NCBI GenBank assembly: GCA_027475525.1
Contig: JAMWFC010000117.1
Coordinates: forward strand, 4,574,183-4,638,182
Length of the DNA stretch: 64,000 nucleotides
Direction: 5' to 3'
Source of the DNA: Macrolepiota albuminosa
Taxonomy: Eukaryota; Basidiomycota; Agaricomycetes; Agaricales; Agaricaceae
In this document: piece by piece, positions 23,876 to 33,560 of the stretch
Numbering within the stretch: position 1 is the first letter of the stretch
How the letters are laid out: each line of letters starts with the position of its first letter
Program-made: the position numbers and the translations under genes
Notes under the pieces: model-generated
Database searches by the model: none
What the model was told of the DNA's origin: nothing
What the model saw: the letters and a program-made list of their open reading frames with translations, nothing else

Positions 23876-24231
23876 TCTAGGGCAGAATTCCGCCAGAAAC
23901 CCGTCTCCAGCGTAGGCGCCGCCTGCTAGACCAGTCGGCAGAAGGCATAGCTCCTTCCCACCCATCAACTCCACAACCACCTGGTGCCTTACCGGGTCTC
24001 TCTCTAGCCCAGGAACTACAGAACGCCACTGTAGACGCTTTTCCTGATCTCTTCCCGCATTCCCTCGATTATAGCGCCGACGACCCCTTAGCGTCGCCCT
24101 TTGCCTTACCGCAACCAATCACCCCCATTACTCCGCTAACGCCTCTTTCACAACTCATTTCTCTTACCCCGTCGCCAATACCTAGAACTCCTTCCCCACT
24201 ACCGCTAACCGAACTCGCCAACACAGTCGCT

Positions 24232-26079
24232 ATGGAACAACAAGTCCAGCGCATGCCGCCACGTAACCACTTCTCGGCACCGAAATGGGACGAGTCCAAG
24301 CCACGGGAGCTTTCCCAATATTTCAAGGAATTAGAGTATCTATTCAGAGATTGTAACATTACCGACCACACGCAGATGAAGGAGTACGCGGCAAGATACG
24401 TATCGTATGACACGGCAGAGACGTGGACAGGTTTAACCGAGTTTGCCGCCTTTGTTCCTGCCGCCCCGCCAGCTCCAGCTCAAGGCGCTTCGTATGAGGA
24501 CTGGAAGACGGCAGTAATCCAGCTGTACCCTGGTGCAGAGGAGGCTACCCGATACACGGTAAACGATCGTATGAGGACTGGAAGACGGCAGTAATCCAGC
24601 TGTACCCTGGTGCAGAGGAGGCTACCCGATACACGGTAAACGAGCTGCAGAAACTAGTACAGGAATCTTTCGACAACGGCACTTCTTCTCTTGGCGCATT
24701 CTCCACGTATTACCGCGAGTTCCAGAAAATCGCTAGGTGGCTTCTGCAGAACGGCAAGCTCTACATCTTGGCGCATTCTCCACGTATTACCGCGAGTTCC
24801 AGAAAATCGCTAGGTGGCTTCTGCAGAACGGCAAGCTCTACATTAACGAGGAGCGTCGCCTATTTCAGCAAGGCATCCCGACTTCACTGTGGACTCATAT
24901 TGCTCGTCGCCTAGAGATAGTTCATCAGGCTCATCACCCAGACGAGCCCTATAACGTTGCCGACGTCTTTGAAGCCGGTAAATTCGCCTAGAGATAGTTC
25001 ATCAGGCTCATCACCCAGACGAGCCCTATAACGTTGCCGACGTCTTTGAAGCCGGTAAATGGGTCCTCAAGGGAACGGATACTGGCGTTGGACTGCAACA
25101 CGCTAAGACGAGCCCACCACCTGAGCGAACTAACGGTATCATTCCCATCCCGCCTCCTGTTGCCGACTTCGTTAAGAAAGAAGAACTCAATGCTGCTATT
25201 ACCGCCGCTGTCGCTTCCGCTATGACACGTATTGAAACCATGATTACCACCAACCTCACGGCTAACCGACCCGCTAACGTACCCGCACCTGGCCCTTGCC
25301 ACTTCTGTGGGGAAATTGGCCATACCATGACTAGAGGACGCTGCGTTACTCTCGAAAACTACATTCGGCAAGGAAGGATTCGACGGGCTATCGACGGCAA
25401 GATAGTCCTCACCACTGGCGCCATCATTCCCAACTACCCAGACAAGAAGTCCTTCCAGGAGCGAGTTGATGAATGGCATAGGCGCAATCCAGGACAAATC
25501 GTTACCGGCACGCTATCTGGCAACGCCAACCCCGACCCCGAACAGGCGACCCAACAGCAGATGATTCACGAGGTCCTACATTTCGACAGCGTTGGCGACC
25601 ACCCTACTTTTTCGCGGGAAGAGCGTATCGCCAAGCTCCAACAGGAGTTGGATTCGCTAAAGAATCAGGTCTTTGATGGGGTTGAAGTTAAGCAGCCCAA
25701 ACAACCTCTTAAAGGATATAAGCCAATGCCTCCCGCTAGCAAGTTACCGACACCTGCTCCTGCCGCACCTCCTGCCACTGCCCCTGCTCCTGCTTCAGAA
25801 CCATTGTCGTCCGCCACCGCTCCCGAACCGGCTTTGCCGCCTCTCCATCCCTATTCAGGGATTCCCGACCGTTATCACGCTCCTGCCCAACGAAACTTTG
25901 CCGCTCCCGAGAAACGTCCCGAGGGTGGCTACCGACCTACCGCGCCAATCTTTGACATAGAGAAATCTAACCACGTCTTTAACCGCATCATGAAAACCCA
26001 TGTTACCTTATCAGTTGAAGAGCTTTGTAGTATTGCCCCAGACGTCCGCAACCAAGTCAAGACAGCAGTCACTCCTTGA
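24232..26079 (+). CDS. Element A Gag (frame broken only by three 77-bp assembly duplications)
   Basis: The first in-frame ATG is 24232 (MEQQVQRMPP). As printed, the frame shifts at 24567, 24766 and 24984, each time at a 77-bp exact duplication. The observed frames (1, then 0, 2 and 1) are exactly those produced by three insertions of 77 nt. Collapsing them gives 1617 nt, about 538 aa. The capsid region includes WDESKPRELSQYFKELE, DWKTAVIQLYPG, STYYREFQKIARWL and RRLFQQGIP. A zinc knuckle CHFCGEIGHTMTRGRC (CX2CX4HX6C) lies near 25297-25344. The C-terminal third is Pro/Ala-rich. The frame ends with TGA at 26077-26079 and the protease follows in the same frame, so a stop readthrough or a CGA-to-TGA mutation has to be considered. 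Confidence 0.85.
24490..24643. repeat. Exact 77-bp tandem duplication in gag
   Basis: 24490-24566 equals 24567-24643; both flanks mismatch. It causes a frameshift in gag. Confidence 0.95.
24689..24842. repeat. Exact 77-bp tandem duplication in gag
   Basis: 24689-24765 equals 24766-24842 (one further base matches by chance). It causes a frameshift in gag. Confidence 0.95.
24907..25060. repeat. Exact 77-bp tandem duplication in gag
   Basis: 24907-24983 equals 24984-25060; both flanks mismatch. With the two preceding ones the total is 231 nt, which brings the frame back to its original phase. Confidence 0.95.
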
Positions 26080-26775
26080 CGACCCTTGGCGACAGCCGTT
26101 GCCGAAGTTGATGAACTCGACGACGCGCTCCCTGGTTTTTCTGTTACCGTCGACTCGCTAGACGCTGAAGATACTCCTGCCGACCCTATCGCTAACGCTA
26201 CCTCTGTGGATCCAGTAGAGACCTACCTTAGGTCTGTGGACCATGGAGAGGACCCAGCAATTCTTACCGTCGCTCAAGAATCGCACGCTATCCGCTCGGT
26301 AGCGCTAACCGTAGACAACAAGCACGAAGTAGAGGCAATCGTGGATAGCGGGTCACAAATTATTTCTATGGCAGCTGAAGTCGCTAACGATCTAGGCCTT
26401 ATTTACGACCCTACCGTTATACTAAACATGCAGAGCGCTAACGGTACCGTGGACAGATCCCTCGGCCTCGCCAAGAATGTGCCGTGCACCCTTGGCGACA
26501 TTACGTTTTATCTGCAGATACACATCTTACGTTCACCAGCATACGATTTACTTCTTGGCAGACCTTTCGACGTCTTGGCGCGATCAGTCGTCAAGACAGT
26601 TACCGACGAGGAAACAACCCTCACAATTAGCGACCCCAATTCCGGAATCCGACGAACGGTGCCAACGTTCCCTAGGGGACAACGAAAAGGCGCCCGCGCT
26701 AAGCCCCCGGAGTTTACCGACCAACACGCCAACGAGCCTCCACACCGGTGTTTTCACAGACCATCGAGGAGGTGA
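26080..26775 (+). CDS. Element A aspartic protease region
   Basis: It is in the same frame as Gag, directly after its TGA. The catalytic motif is EAIVDSGSQII (D-S-G) at about 26335, followed by hydrophobic ANDLGL and the flap/second-lobe pattern LLLGRPFDVLARS at about 26550. The retropepsin acts as a dimer and matures Gag and Pol. There is no ATG at the start, so expression must depend on readthrough of TGA 26077-26079, on a repaired codon, or on a separate start. The frame ends at 26773-26775 and overlaps the pol frame, which is open from 26703 in the -1 phase. The overlap is 73 nt and would allow -1 frameshifting, but I see no classical XXXYYYZ site in it. Confidence 0.8.
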   Translation, partial: RPLATAVAEVDELDDALPGFSVTVDSLDAEDTPADPIANATSVDPVETYLRSVDHGEDPAILTVAQESHAIRSVALTVDNKHEVEAIVDSGSQIISMAAEVANDLGLIYDPTVILNMQSANGTVDRSLGLAKNVPCTLGDITFYLQIHILRSPAYDLLLGRPFDVLARSVVKTVTDEETTLTISDPNSGIRRTVPTFPRGQRKGARAKPPEFTDQHANEPPHRCFHRPSRR

Positions 26776-29700
26776 TTGGCGACGATCACGGAGATGTAGC
26801 GCTAACGCTGGAATATGACCATTCAACTGGTCTTGTAAATATTATATCTACCGCTTGTCTTGACGATGAAGTTTTGCTTTCCTCTACCGTTACCGACGCT
26901 GAGCTTTCTCAGAAAAACCCAGATATTACCGACTCAGCTCTAGCGTACTTATACCTTACCGCCTCTGAATCGTTTCAAAATATTGCGTCTACCGATACGT
27001 ATCTCACTACCCTTCCCGGAGCCTCGTCTCCTGCCGTTCTTGGACTTGCCGCACCCCAGGCTACAGTCCCCCTTTCCACATCTGTGTATAACCAAGCTAA
27101 CGCTCCCAAAAGGAAAGGGGTACAAGTTAAAAAGAAATATAAGCCAGTTGCGCTTAAGACAAAACCGGTCGCCACGCACTCTCCCGAGACGTTTAGGATT
27201 GAACGCCAGATCATTGGCGACCCTCTTGCCGACATACCGACCTTATCACCAAATCCGCCACCTTTTCAGCCCACGGGACGTTTTACCGCAGAACGCCAGC
27301 AGCAGTTTGCCAAGGAGCATGACACAGGATTCTTGACCAAAGATGAGTTGAAAGTCCTTACCGATCTCGTCGCTAAGCAAGACAAAGCCTTTGCTTGGGA
27401 GGACTCCGAACGCGGCAGTCTACGTACAGATTTCTTCCCGCCTGTCATCATCCCGACCATTCCTCACGTGCCGTGGACTGAGCACAACCGACCGCTACCG
27501 CCTGGGATCGAAGCCGAGGTCTGCCAAATCATTAGGACCAAGATACAGGCTGGCGTCTACGAGCCCTCCAATAGTTCTTACCGCTCCCGTTGGTTCTGCG
27601 TCCTCAAAAAGAACGGCAATCTACGCATAGTTCACAGTCTTGAGCCGCTGAATAGAGTAACCATACGACACTCTGGCGTACCGCCTTTCCCTGACCACTT
27701 TGCCGAGTCCTTTGCCGGGCGCATTTGTGGCGCCACCCTTGACCTCTACGTTGGCTACGACGAACGCCTGATACACCCCTCTTCCCGGGATCTCACTACC
27801 TTTCAAACTCCGTTTGGCGCCTTGCGCCTAGTTACCTTACCGATGGGCTGGACAAACTCAGTCCCCATATTCCATGACGACATCACTTTCATCCTCCAAC
27901 CCGAAATACCGCATAATGTCCTTAGCTTCATTGATGACGTTGGCGTCAAAGGCCCCAAAGACTGGCGACTCGTAAACGGCTTACCAGCAACCCATCCCGA
28001 CAACTCCAACATTTGCTTAGCGCTATGGGATTTTTTCCAGCTGCTCAATCGAGTTCTCCAACGTATGAAGTATAGCGGTGGTACCTTTAGCGGTCACAAA
28101 CTCCTCCTTTGCGCGCCAAGGTTCAAAATACTTGGTCACATCTGCACTCCCGACGGTCGCGTTCCCGACGAGTCTCGCTTAGCACTCCTAGAGCAATGGG
28201 GTCCTTGCCGCGACTTATCTGAAGTCCGCGCCTTTCTTGGCACCGTAGGCGTTCTCAGGATCTTCGTCAAGAACTTTGCCCATCACGCACATGCCCTTAA
28301 CCGACTCACCCGCGCTAACGAGCCCTTTGAATTTGGGCCAGACCAGGTCACTGCGCAGCGAGACTTAGTAAAAGCTCTGCAGGACGCCAAGCCCCTAGTT
28401 CCCATCGATTATACCTCTGCCGACCCAGTTATCTTGGCGGTGGATACCTCGTACATTGCCGTTGGCTACTTCTTGTGCCAGTGCCTTAGCGACAACAGGA
28501 AACAGCGACGCTACAACCGCTTTGGGTCTATCACGCTAAACGACAGAGAGTCTCGCTACAGTCAGCCTAAGCTAGAGCTCTATGGACTCTTCAAGGCTTT
28601 CCGAGCGCTAAAGATGTATTTAATTGGCGTGCGGAACCTGATTGTTGAGGTAGACGCTAGGTACATCAAAGGCATGCTGCAGAATCCCGATATCCAGCCA
28701 TCCGCTAGCATGAACCGGTGGGTAGTCGCTATCCTCATGTTTCACTTTGAGTTGGTACACGTCAAGAGCTCTTTCCACGGACCAGATGGACTTTCTAGGC
28801 GACCACGGCAGCCTGGCGACCCGGCAGTGGACCCACAGGCTGATAGCGATTTCGAGGACTGGATCGACCGCTTACATGGATTCGTACACCTCATACAACA
28901 GCCCATCCCCCTACTACGCCGGCAACAGCCTACCAGCATATTTCTACATCCCATTATCCCTTACCGCCCCGAGACCTTTAGCGCACCCCTCACATTCTAC
29001 ACGGCAAGCATTTGCAGTCAGGACTCGCCACCAGTAAAAATCGTACAAGAACCCCATCCGCTAAGAGAGGACAGCAAAAACCTTACCTACGAGGCCGTCC
29101 CCCGATCCGCCAAGGCAAAGGCAGAAGACAGTCGCTTGTTACTCGTTGAACAATGGCTACAAGACCTTAAGCGACCCGCCGACCTTACCGACGAACAATA
29201 CGCGACCTTTATCCGCTATGCTACCCGCTTCTTCTTTACCGACAACCGAATTTGGCGACGGAATCGCGATGGCGCTCACAAACTGATTATCAAGCCAGAA
29301 AGTCGCTTACGAGTCTTGCGCGCCATGCATGACGAGCTAGGACATAGAGGCCTGTACGCTACCCGAGCTTCTCTGCTAGAACGATTCTGGTGGCCACACG
29401 CTAGTGCCGACATCGCTTGGTACATTAGGACTTGCCACCTCTGCCAGATTCAACAGACACGCCAAGTGCTCATACCGCCAACCGTTGCCACGCCAGCTCC
29501 CCTCTTCAGCAAAATCTACGTCGATACCATGCATATGCCTAAATCTGGTCGCTACAAGTACATCATTCAAGGTCGTTGCTCGCTAATCCATTGGCCTGAA
29601 TTTCGAATGCTGCAAAGAGAAAATACCAAGGCAGTCGCTAAGTGGCTATTTGAGGATGTCATCTGCTGTTGGGGAGCGCTAAGAGAAATCGTCACGGATA

Positions 29701-30497
29701 ACGGTGCGCCAATTATTAAAGCGCTAACCTATCTCGCCAAGAAGTACAACATTCGCCACATTCAAGTATCTGGCTACAACAAGCGCGCCAATGGCCTGGT
29801 AGAGAGGCCACACTTTGACGTTCGGCAAGCGCTCTTCAAGGCAGTCGATGGCGACGAGTCTCGTTGGAGCGAAGCGACCTATTCAGTGTTCTGGTCGGAA
29901 AGAGTTACTATTCGTAAGCGCATGGGTTGTTCTCCCTATTACGCGGCTACTGGCACCCATCCGTTACTCCCTGCCGACATTATAGAAGCGACCTATCTTC
30001 AGCCAGCACCCAACAGCATCTTAGCGACTACCGACCTTATCGCCAGACGAGCTATTGATCTCCAGCGAAGGAAAGAAGATTTAGAGCGACTCCACGAGGT
30101 AGTCTTTAGCGCCCGTCGCCAAGCAGCCCTACGATTCAAAACCGACCATAGCGCGACTATCAAAGATTACAACTTCCCGAGGGGCGCGCTAGTGCTTATG
30201 CGCAACTCCAAAATCGAGACCTCCTACAACAAGAAAATGCGCCCGCGCTATCTAGGACCTTTAGTAGTTATCTCTCGTAACCGGGGAGGCGCTTACGTGC
30301 TCTGTGAATTAGATGGTTCAGTCCTACACCGACCTGTTGCCGCTTTCTGCCTATTGCCATATCTCGCCAGAGAACAAATCGACTTGCCGCTTGAAGCGCT
30401 AGACATCGACACCGCCAAGCTAAGGGAACTTGAAGAAACAGAATTATTGGACGATGATGACTTGCCGACTCTAATTGAAGAAGAAGAAAATGATTAG
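26703..30497 (+). CDS. Element A Pol: reverse transcriptase, RNase H, integrase
   Basis: An uninterrupted frame of about 1260 codons without an initial ATG. Reverse transcriptase at about 27480-27970: RWFCVLKKNGNLRIVHSLEP, ATLDLYVGYDE, FQTPFGALRLVTLPMGWTNS and the catalytic FIDDVGV (an F instead of Y before the acidic pair). RNase H at about 28430-28720: ILAVDTSYIAVGYFL, SQPKLELYGL, VEVDARYIKGML. Integrase: the zinc motif HDELGHRG...CHLCQ at about 29325-29450, then a core with YVDTMHM, VTDNGAPI and NGLVERPHFDVR (D,D,E) at about 29515-29820. A GPY/F-like module (MRPRYLGPLVVISR) follows at about 30235, with no chromodomain after it. All catalytic residues are present and the copy looks competent. 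The stop lies inside a 77-bp duplication. Confidence 0.92.
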   Translation, partial: APGVYRPTRQRASTPVFSQTIEEVIGDDHGDVALTLEYDHSTGLVNIISTACLDDEVLLSSTVTDAELSQKNPDITDSALAYLYLTASESFQNIASTDTYLTTLPGASSPAVLGLAAPQATVPLSTSVYNQANAPKRKGVQVKKKYKPVALKTKPVATHSPETFRIERQIIGDPLADIPTLSPNPPPFQPTGRFTAERQQQFAKEHDTGFLTKDELKVLTDLVAKQDKAFAWEDSERGSLRTDFFPPVIIPTIPHVPWTEHNRPLPPGIEAEVCQIIRTKIQAGVYEPSNSSYRSRWFCVLKKNGNLRIVHSLEPLNRVTIRHSGVPPFPDHFAESFAGRICGATLDLYVGYDERLIHPSSRDLTTFQTPFGALRLVTLPMGWTNSVPIFHDDITFILQPEIPHNVLSFIDDVGVKGPKDWRLVNGLPATHPDNSNICLALWDFFQLLNRVLQRMKYSGGTFSGHKLLLCAPRFKILGHICTPDGRVPDESRLALLEQWGPCRDLSEVRAFLGTVGVLRIFVKNFAHHAHALNRLTRANEPFEFGPDQVTAQRDLVKALQDAKPLVPIDYTSADPVILAVDTSYIAVGYFLCQCLSDNRKQRRYNRFGSITLNDRESRYSQPKLELYGLFKAFRALKMYLIGVRNLIVEVDARYIKGMLQNPDIQPSASMNRWVVAILMFHFELVHVKSSFHGPDGLSRRPRQPGDPAVDPQADSDFEDWIDRLHGFVHLIQQPIPLLRRQQPTSIFLHPIIPYRPETFSAPLTFYTASICSQDSPPVKIVQEPHPLREDSKNLTYEAVPRSAKAKAEDSRLLLVEQWLQDLKRPADLTDEQYATFIRYATRFFFTDNRIWRRNRDGAHKLIIKPESRLRVLRAMHDELGHRGLYATRASLLERFWWPHASADIAWYIRTCHLCQIQQTRQVLIPPTVATPAPLFSKIYVDTMHMPKSGRYKYIIQGRCSLIHWPEFRMLQRENTKAVAKWLFEDVICCWGALREIVTDNGAPIIKALTYLAKKYNIRHIQVSGYNKRANGLVERPHFDVRQALFKAVDGDESRWSEATYSVFWSERVTIRKRMGCSPYYAATGTHPLLPADIIEATYLQPAPNSILATTDLIARRAIDLQRRKEDLERLHEVVFSARRQAALRFKTDHSATIKDYNFPRGALVLMRNSKIETSYNKKMRPRYLGPLVVISRNRGGAYVLCELDGSVLHRPVAAFCLLPYLAREQIDLPLEALDIDTAKLRELEETELLDDDDLPTLIEEEEND

Positions 30498-30633
30498 AAA
30501 AGACTATATTGATAAGCTCTCTTTTTCTATTACTTACCTTACTTATCTTTCTTGCCGAAGAAGAAAATGATTAGAAAAGACTATATTGATAAGCTCTCTT
30601 TTTCTATTACTTACCTTACTTATCTTTCTTGCC
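30480..30633. repeat. Exact 77-bp tandem duplication at pol stop
   Basis: 30480-30556 equals 30557-30633 (plus two chance matches). The first copy contains the pol stop, so the protein is unaffected. Confidence 0.95.
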
Positions 30634-30998
30634 GATACTTACTGTACTATATTCCACAGACAATTCCTTACGTAATCAAGTCGCAGCGATAGCGCGTCGC
30701 CAGCGCTTAGCGCATTGCGCAACTCTTGCCAAGGGTTTTTCGCTATGATGATTTACTGAGTGTTTCCCTTTTCCTCAAAATTTGTCTAAGTCCCTCTCAT
30801 TTGATTCATCTTACTAAAACCTACCCTAGAATGCTTGCCGCTTGCCTTCTCTTAGCCATACGTTGTTTGTTGCTTTTGATGATTCGCTAACTCAGATTTC
30901 GGGATTCCCCCTCTACACTTGGCAAGGACGCGGCAAGATATATATATGAACCAGGGAACAACAAAAATATGTACAAGACCTATCTACTCTGTGGTCTA
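30634..30998. other. Untranslated spacer between convergent pol and antisense gene
   Basis: No gene. The tract GGGTTTTTCGCTATGATGATTTACTGAGTGTTTCCC (about 30725-30760) is conserved at about 56955-56990 in family B, where it again precedes the antisense gene, so it may hold 3' processing signals for one or both transcripts. Confidence 0.5.
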
Positions 30999-33392
30999 TC
31001 AATTTTCATCCTCCGTAAGCGACATGGCATCGTCGAGCGGCAAGAGGTTGCCAACTTGCACGTGGTTGAGGACCTGCCACTCTAGCGCCTCGTTGCAGTC
31101 CGCCTGGTACTCTTGAAGGGCGTCCATGCTACGAGTCAAATTGGCGTACCGAAGGCGAGAGGCCATAATTTGCTGCCGCACTCGCTCGCGCTCGCGACCC
31201 AGAACCGCTCGCATGCTTGCCGCACGCGTCGCCATCCGCTCTATCACTTGAGGAGGGTAAAGGGCCACCACCGGGTAAACCAAGTCCTCCCCCAACCACT
31301 CATAGGAGTCGCCAGTGACCCTTGGCTGAGGTTGGGGGGTCCACGACGAGGCACTGTCGCTGGTCCACTGCCGCGTCCCCAGTTCATCCCCACTTGCCCA
31401 GGGGGCGGCAGGCGCCAACAATGGCAACTCCTGGGACTCGCCAGGGAAGTCCTGCGAGGTCTCTTCCATCGCCCCCTCGCCCTCTACCACCTCTTCTGCC
31501 ACCGGCTCCCTAGCCGCGGTTCCCGCCTCGTCGTTTTCGCGTTGAGTCGCCAAGGTTTCTTCTTCACCCTCGGCGTCCTCAGTCCCTCCCGTTGCCGCTC
31601 CCTCTGCCTTCTCCTCCACCTCCATCTTGATATCGGCGGGAGCGTCTTCCCGCTCCTCTTGAGGCGCCTCCCTCTCTCCCTCCTCCTGCTCCCCGCCAAG
31701 AGACCGTGCCGCCAAGTGAATAGGCGACAACAGCCCGCTGGGGCCAGCCTCGGTGTCACGAGGCGGGAGGCGACTAGCCGCCAGCGCCTTCTCCAGGTCC
31801 TCCATTTCCGTATCCCTTGGCGCTGGCGAGGGGGAGGGCGACGGCGAAACTACACGCGGGCGCTTTGCTTTGCCCTTCCCTTTGCTGGGGGAAGGGGCTT
31901 GTCGTTTTGCTGGGACCGGAGTCCCTTGGCGCTCGCCGGCGCCTCGGTTGCCGACGGTTTCTGATCCATCTCCTTGGCGCGTCGGCAACGCCAAGGAGGC
32001 TCGTCCAATTGCTGCCATGCCGCCGGCAGCCACCTTCTTCTTCTGCCCTTCCACAAACTCCCTCGCCCTCCTTACCAACACCGCGCGGGAAAACGTCTTC
32101 TCGACGAGAGCGTCTGGCGCGCCGCCACGCTCGCGACTCTTCGCCCCGTCGATAGTGCAAGCGCGTTTCAAGGCGCCGCAACGATAACACGGCTGGGCCC
32201 CAGTCGGGAACCAACAGCCTTCCGGGTCGTTATCGGCCCAGCACTTGTCGCACTAGCGCAAAAAGTCAGCAAAAAGAATAAAGACAGAAAAGTCACTTAC
32301 CGCTCCCCGTGTTTCCTTGAACGCCTGCTGGGTCGCCAAGGAAACAGTCTTCTTCCCCTTCATCTCCTCCATTACCACCCTGGCCTCCTGCCCCTCGTCA
32401 AGGACGGCCTCCTCGCGACGCGGCAACAGCAGCCCCTTCAGCTCCTTGTCATCAAAGCTGGACTGTGTGGGCGCCTAGAGAAATCACGGTAAACAAAGTA
32501 GTCAGACTTCCAAAAGACCGCTTACCGCGTACTGGGGAGCCTTTCCCTTGCGAGACTTCGAAACAGTGGTTAGCGCGGCACGGCAGCGGCAAGGATAAGC
32601 CAAAAACTCACCTTCTTCAAAGCCTTACCCGGCTTGATTGGGGAGCCCTTCCTGCTAGCCGGCAGTGCTGGGCTCTGTGCACTGCCGACGCGACCACTCT
32701 TGCCGGACCCTTCAGCTACCGCCTGCCTCTCGGCAGCAGGCGCCTTCCCCGCGGCAACCTCCTCCATCTCTGCGGCCAACGCGGCAACCCGTTCCCGCTC
32801 CTCTAGCGCCCTGGTGATCTCGCGGGCGTCTTGAGAGGCCTCCTCCTGCCTTGCCGCGATCTCCTCCTGCACCTGCATGCGCGCAAGGGGCGCTAACACC
32901 TCTTGCTTGCTATGGGGTGACAGATCAGACCAAAGCTAAGTCAAAAAGAATGGGTTAGAGATACTTACTCTGCCGCAGGGGCGCTTACCGTCATCGGCAA
33001 GGCGCCAGACAAAATGTCCTCCAATTCGTCCTCGATAGTCGGGACGGGAGGAGGCGCCTAGGGAACTCGATCAGTTAGCGACCCGACAGGCGACAAAAGC
33101 AACTTACGAAACGAGAAAACGGCGCTAACCACTCGGCGCCACGGTTGTCCACATAGCGGGCCCGACACCACTCCCGCACTTCTATCTCGCGATCCCAGCC
33201 CACGCCAAGGACCCGCACTTCATACCATCGCTCCAGCAACTTCATAACGGCAATAACCAAGTTTGTAGGTGCCTCCGCGCCCACACCCTCGATGCGCCTG
33301 ACAAAGCGGTCGGCCTTTTCGATATACGCGGAGGCGGCGTCTTGAGCCTCGCAAGACGGAACGGGAGGCGGAGTTGGAATACGGAAAGACAT
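30999..33392 (-). CDS. Antisense accessory gene of element A, six-Cys (Zn2Cys6-like) protein, 6 exons
   Basis: Exon model: 33392-33108, 33057-32969, 32909-32612, 32546-32526, 32474-32301, 32252-30999. Introns are 48-65 bp, all GT...AG, and the join is 2121 nt (706 aa). Residues 1-95 form an N-terminal domain (EWCRARYVDNRGAEWL). About 130-190 is a Glu/Ala-rich coiled coil. Exon 6 opens exactly on a cysteine cluster, residues 290-321: CX2CX8CX8CX2CX6C, with CYRCGALKRAC resembling the second half of a fungal Zn2Cys6 domain. Then come a Lys/Arg-Ser/Pro stretch (KGKGKAKRPR, a possible nuclear signal), an acidic region, and a conserved C-terminus (EALEWQVLNHVQVGNLLPLDD). The exon order, the intron before the cluster, the cysteine spacing and the C-terminus recur in family B at 57-59.6 kb. 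A nuclear DNA- or chromatin-binding role is inferred; I know no named family. Confidence 0.8.
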
Positions 33393-33440
33393 TTTATTTT
33401 GAAGAGCGCCAGGTAAAATTAGGGAAGAGAGGTGAAGTCC

Positions 33441-33450
33441 AAACTTATGC
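33441..33450 (-). promoter_or_regulatory. TATA-like box of antisense gene
   Basis: On the minus strand GCATAAGT lies about 55 nt upstream of the ATG at 33392. At the same distance the two family-B copies have CTTATAAG (59679-59686, ATG 59625) and CTTATAAAAG (61011-61020, ATG 60960), with the surrounding sequence also alike. Conservation in three copies supports a promoter. Confidence 0.5.
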
Positions 33451-33549
33451 GCCAGGACTATAAACGAAGTTTGAAGAACGCACGGGCCACATGTCACAAA
33501 AACGGTAACGGTAGCCTTATTTGGTGACTGAGGACAGTCAATTTTTCAG

Positions 33550-33560
33550 TTGGGGGGAGA
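33550..33560 (+). promoter_or_regulatory. Polypurine tract
   Basis: TTGGGGGGAGA directly before the 3' LTR; the identical tract precedes the family-B LTR at 59774. It is the expected primer for plus-strand synthesis. Confidence 0.8.

Noticed and set aside
23138..23929. Short ORFs inside the element A LTRs (77, 67 and 102 codons), identical in both LTRs
   Set aside because: They are identical because the LTRs are copies. They lie over promoter and R sequence, have no start context or family features, and carry the hexamer pattern of the whole element.
24490..25060. Three close direct repeats in gag considered as a CRISPR-like or minisatellite array
   Set aside because: Each unit is a different sequence repeated once with no spacer and a fixed 77-bp length. 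This fits assembly overlaps, and the gag frame is restored when they are removed.
31113..32187. Plus-strand open frames of 283 and 144 codons opposite the antisense gene
   Set aside because: Shadows of GC-rich exon 6; the minus strand has splice sites, a conserved cysteine cluster and a homologue, while the plus frames have none.
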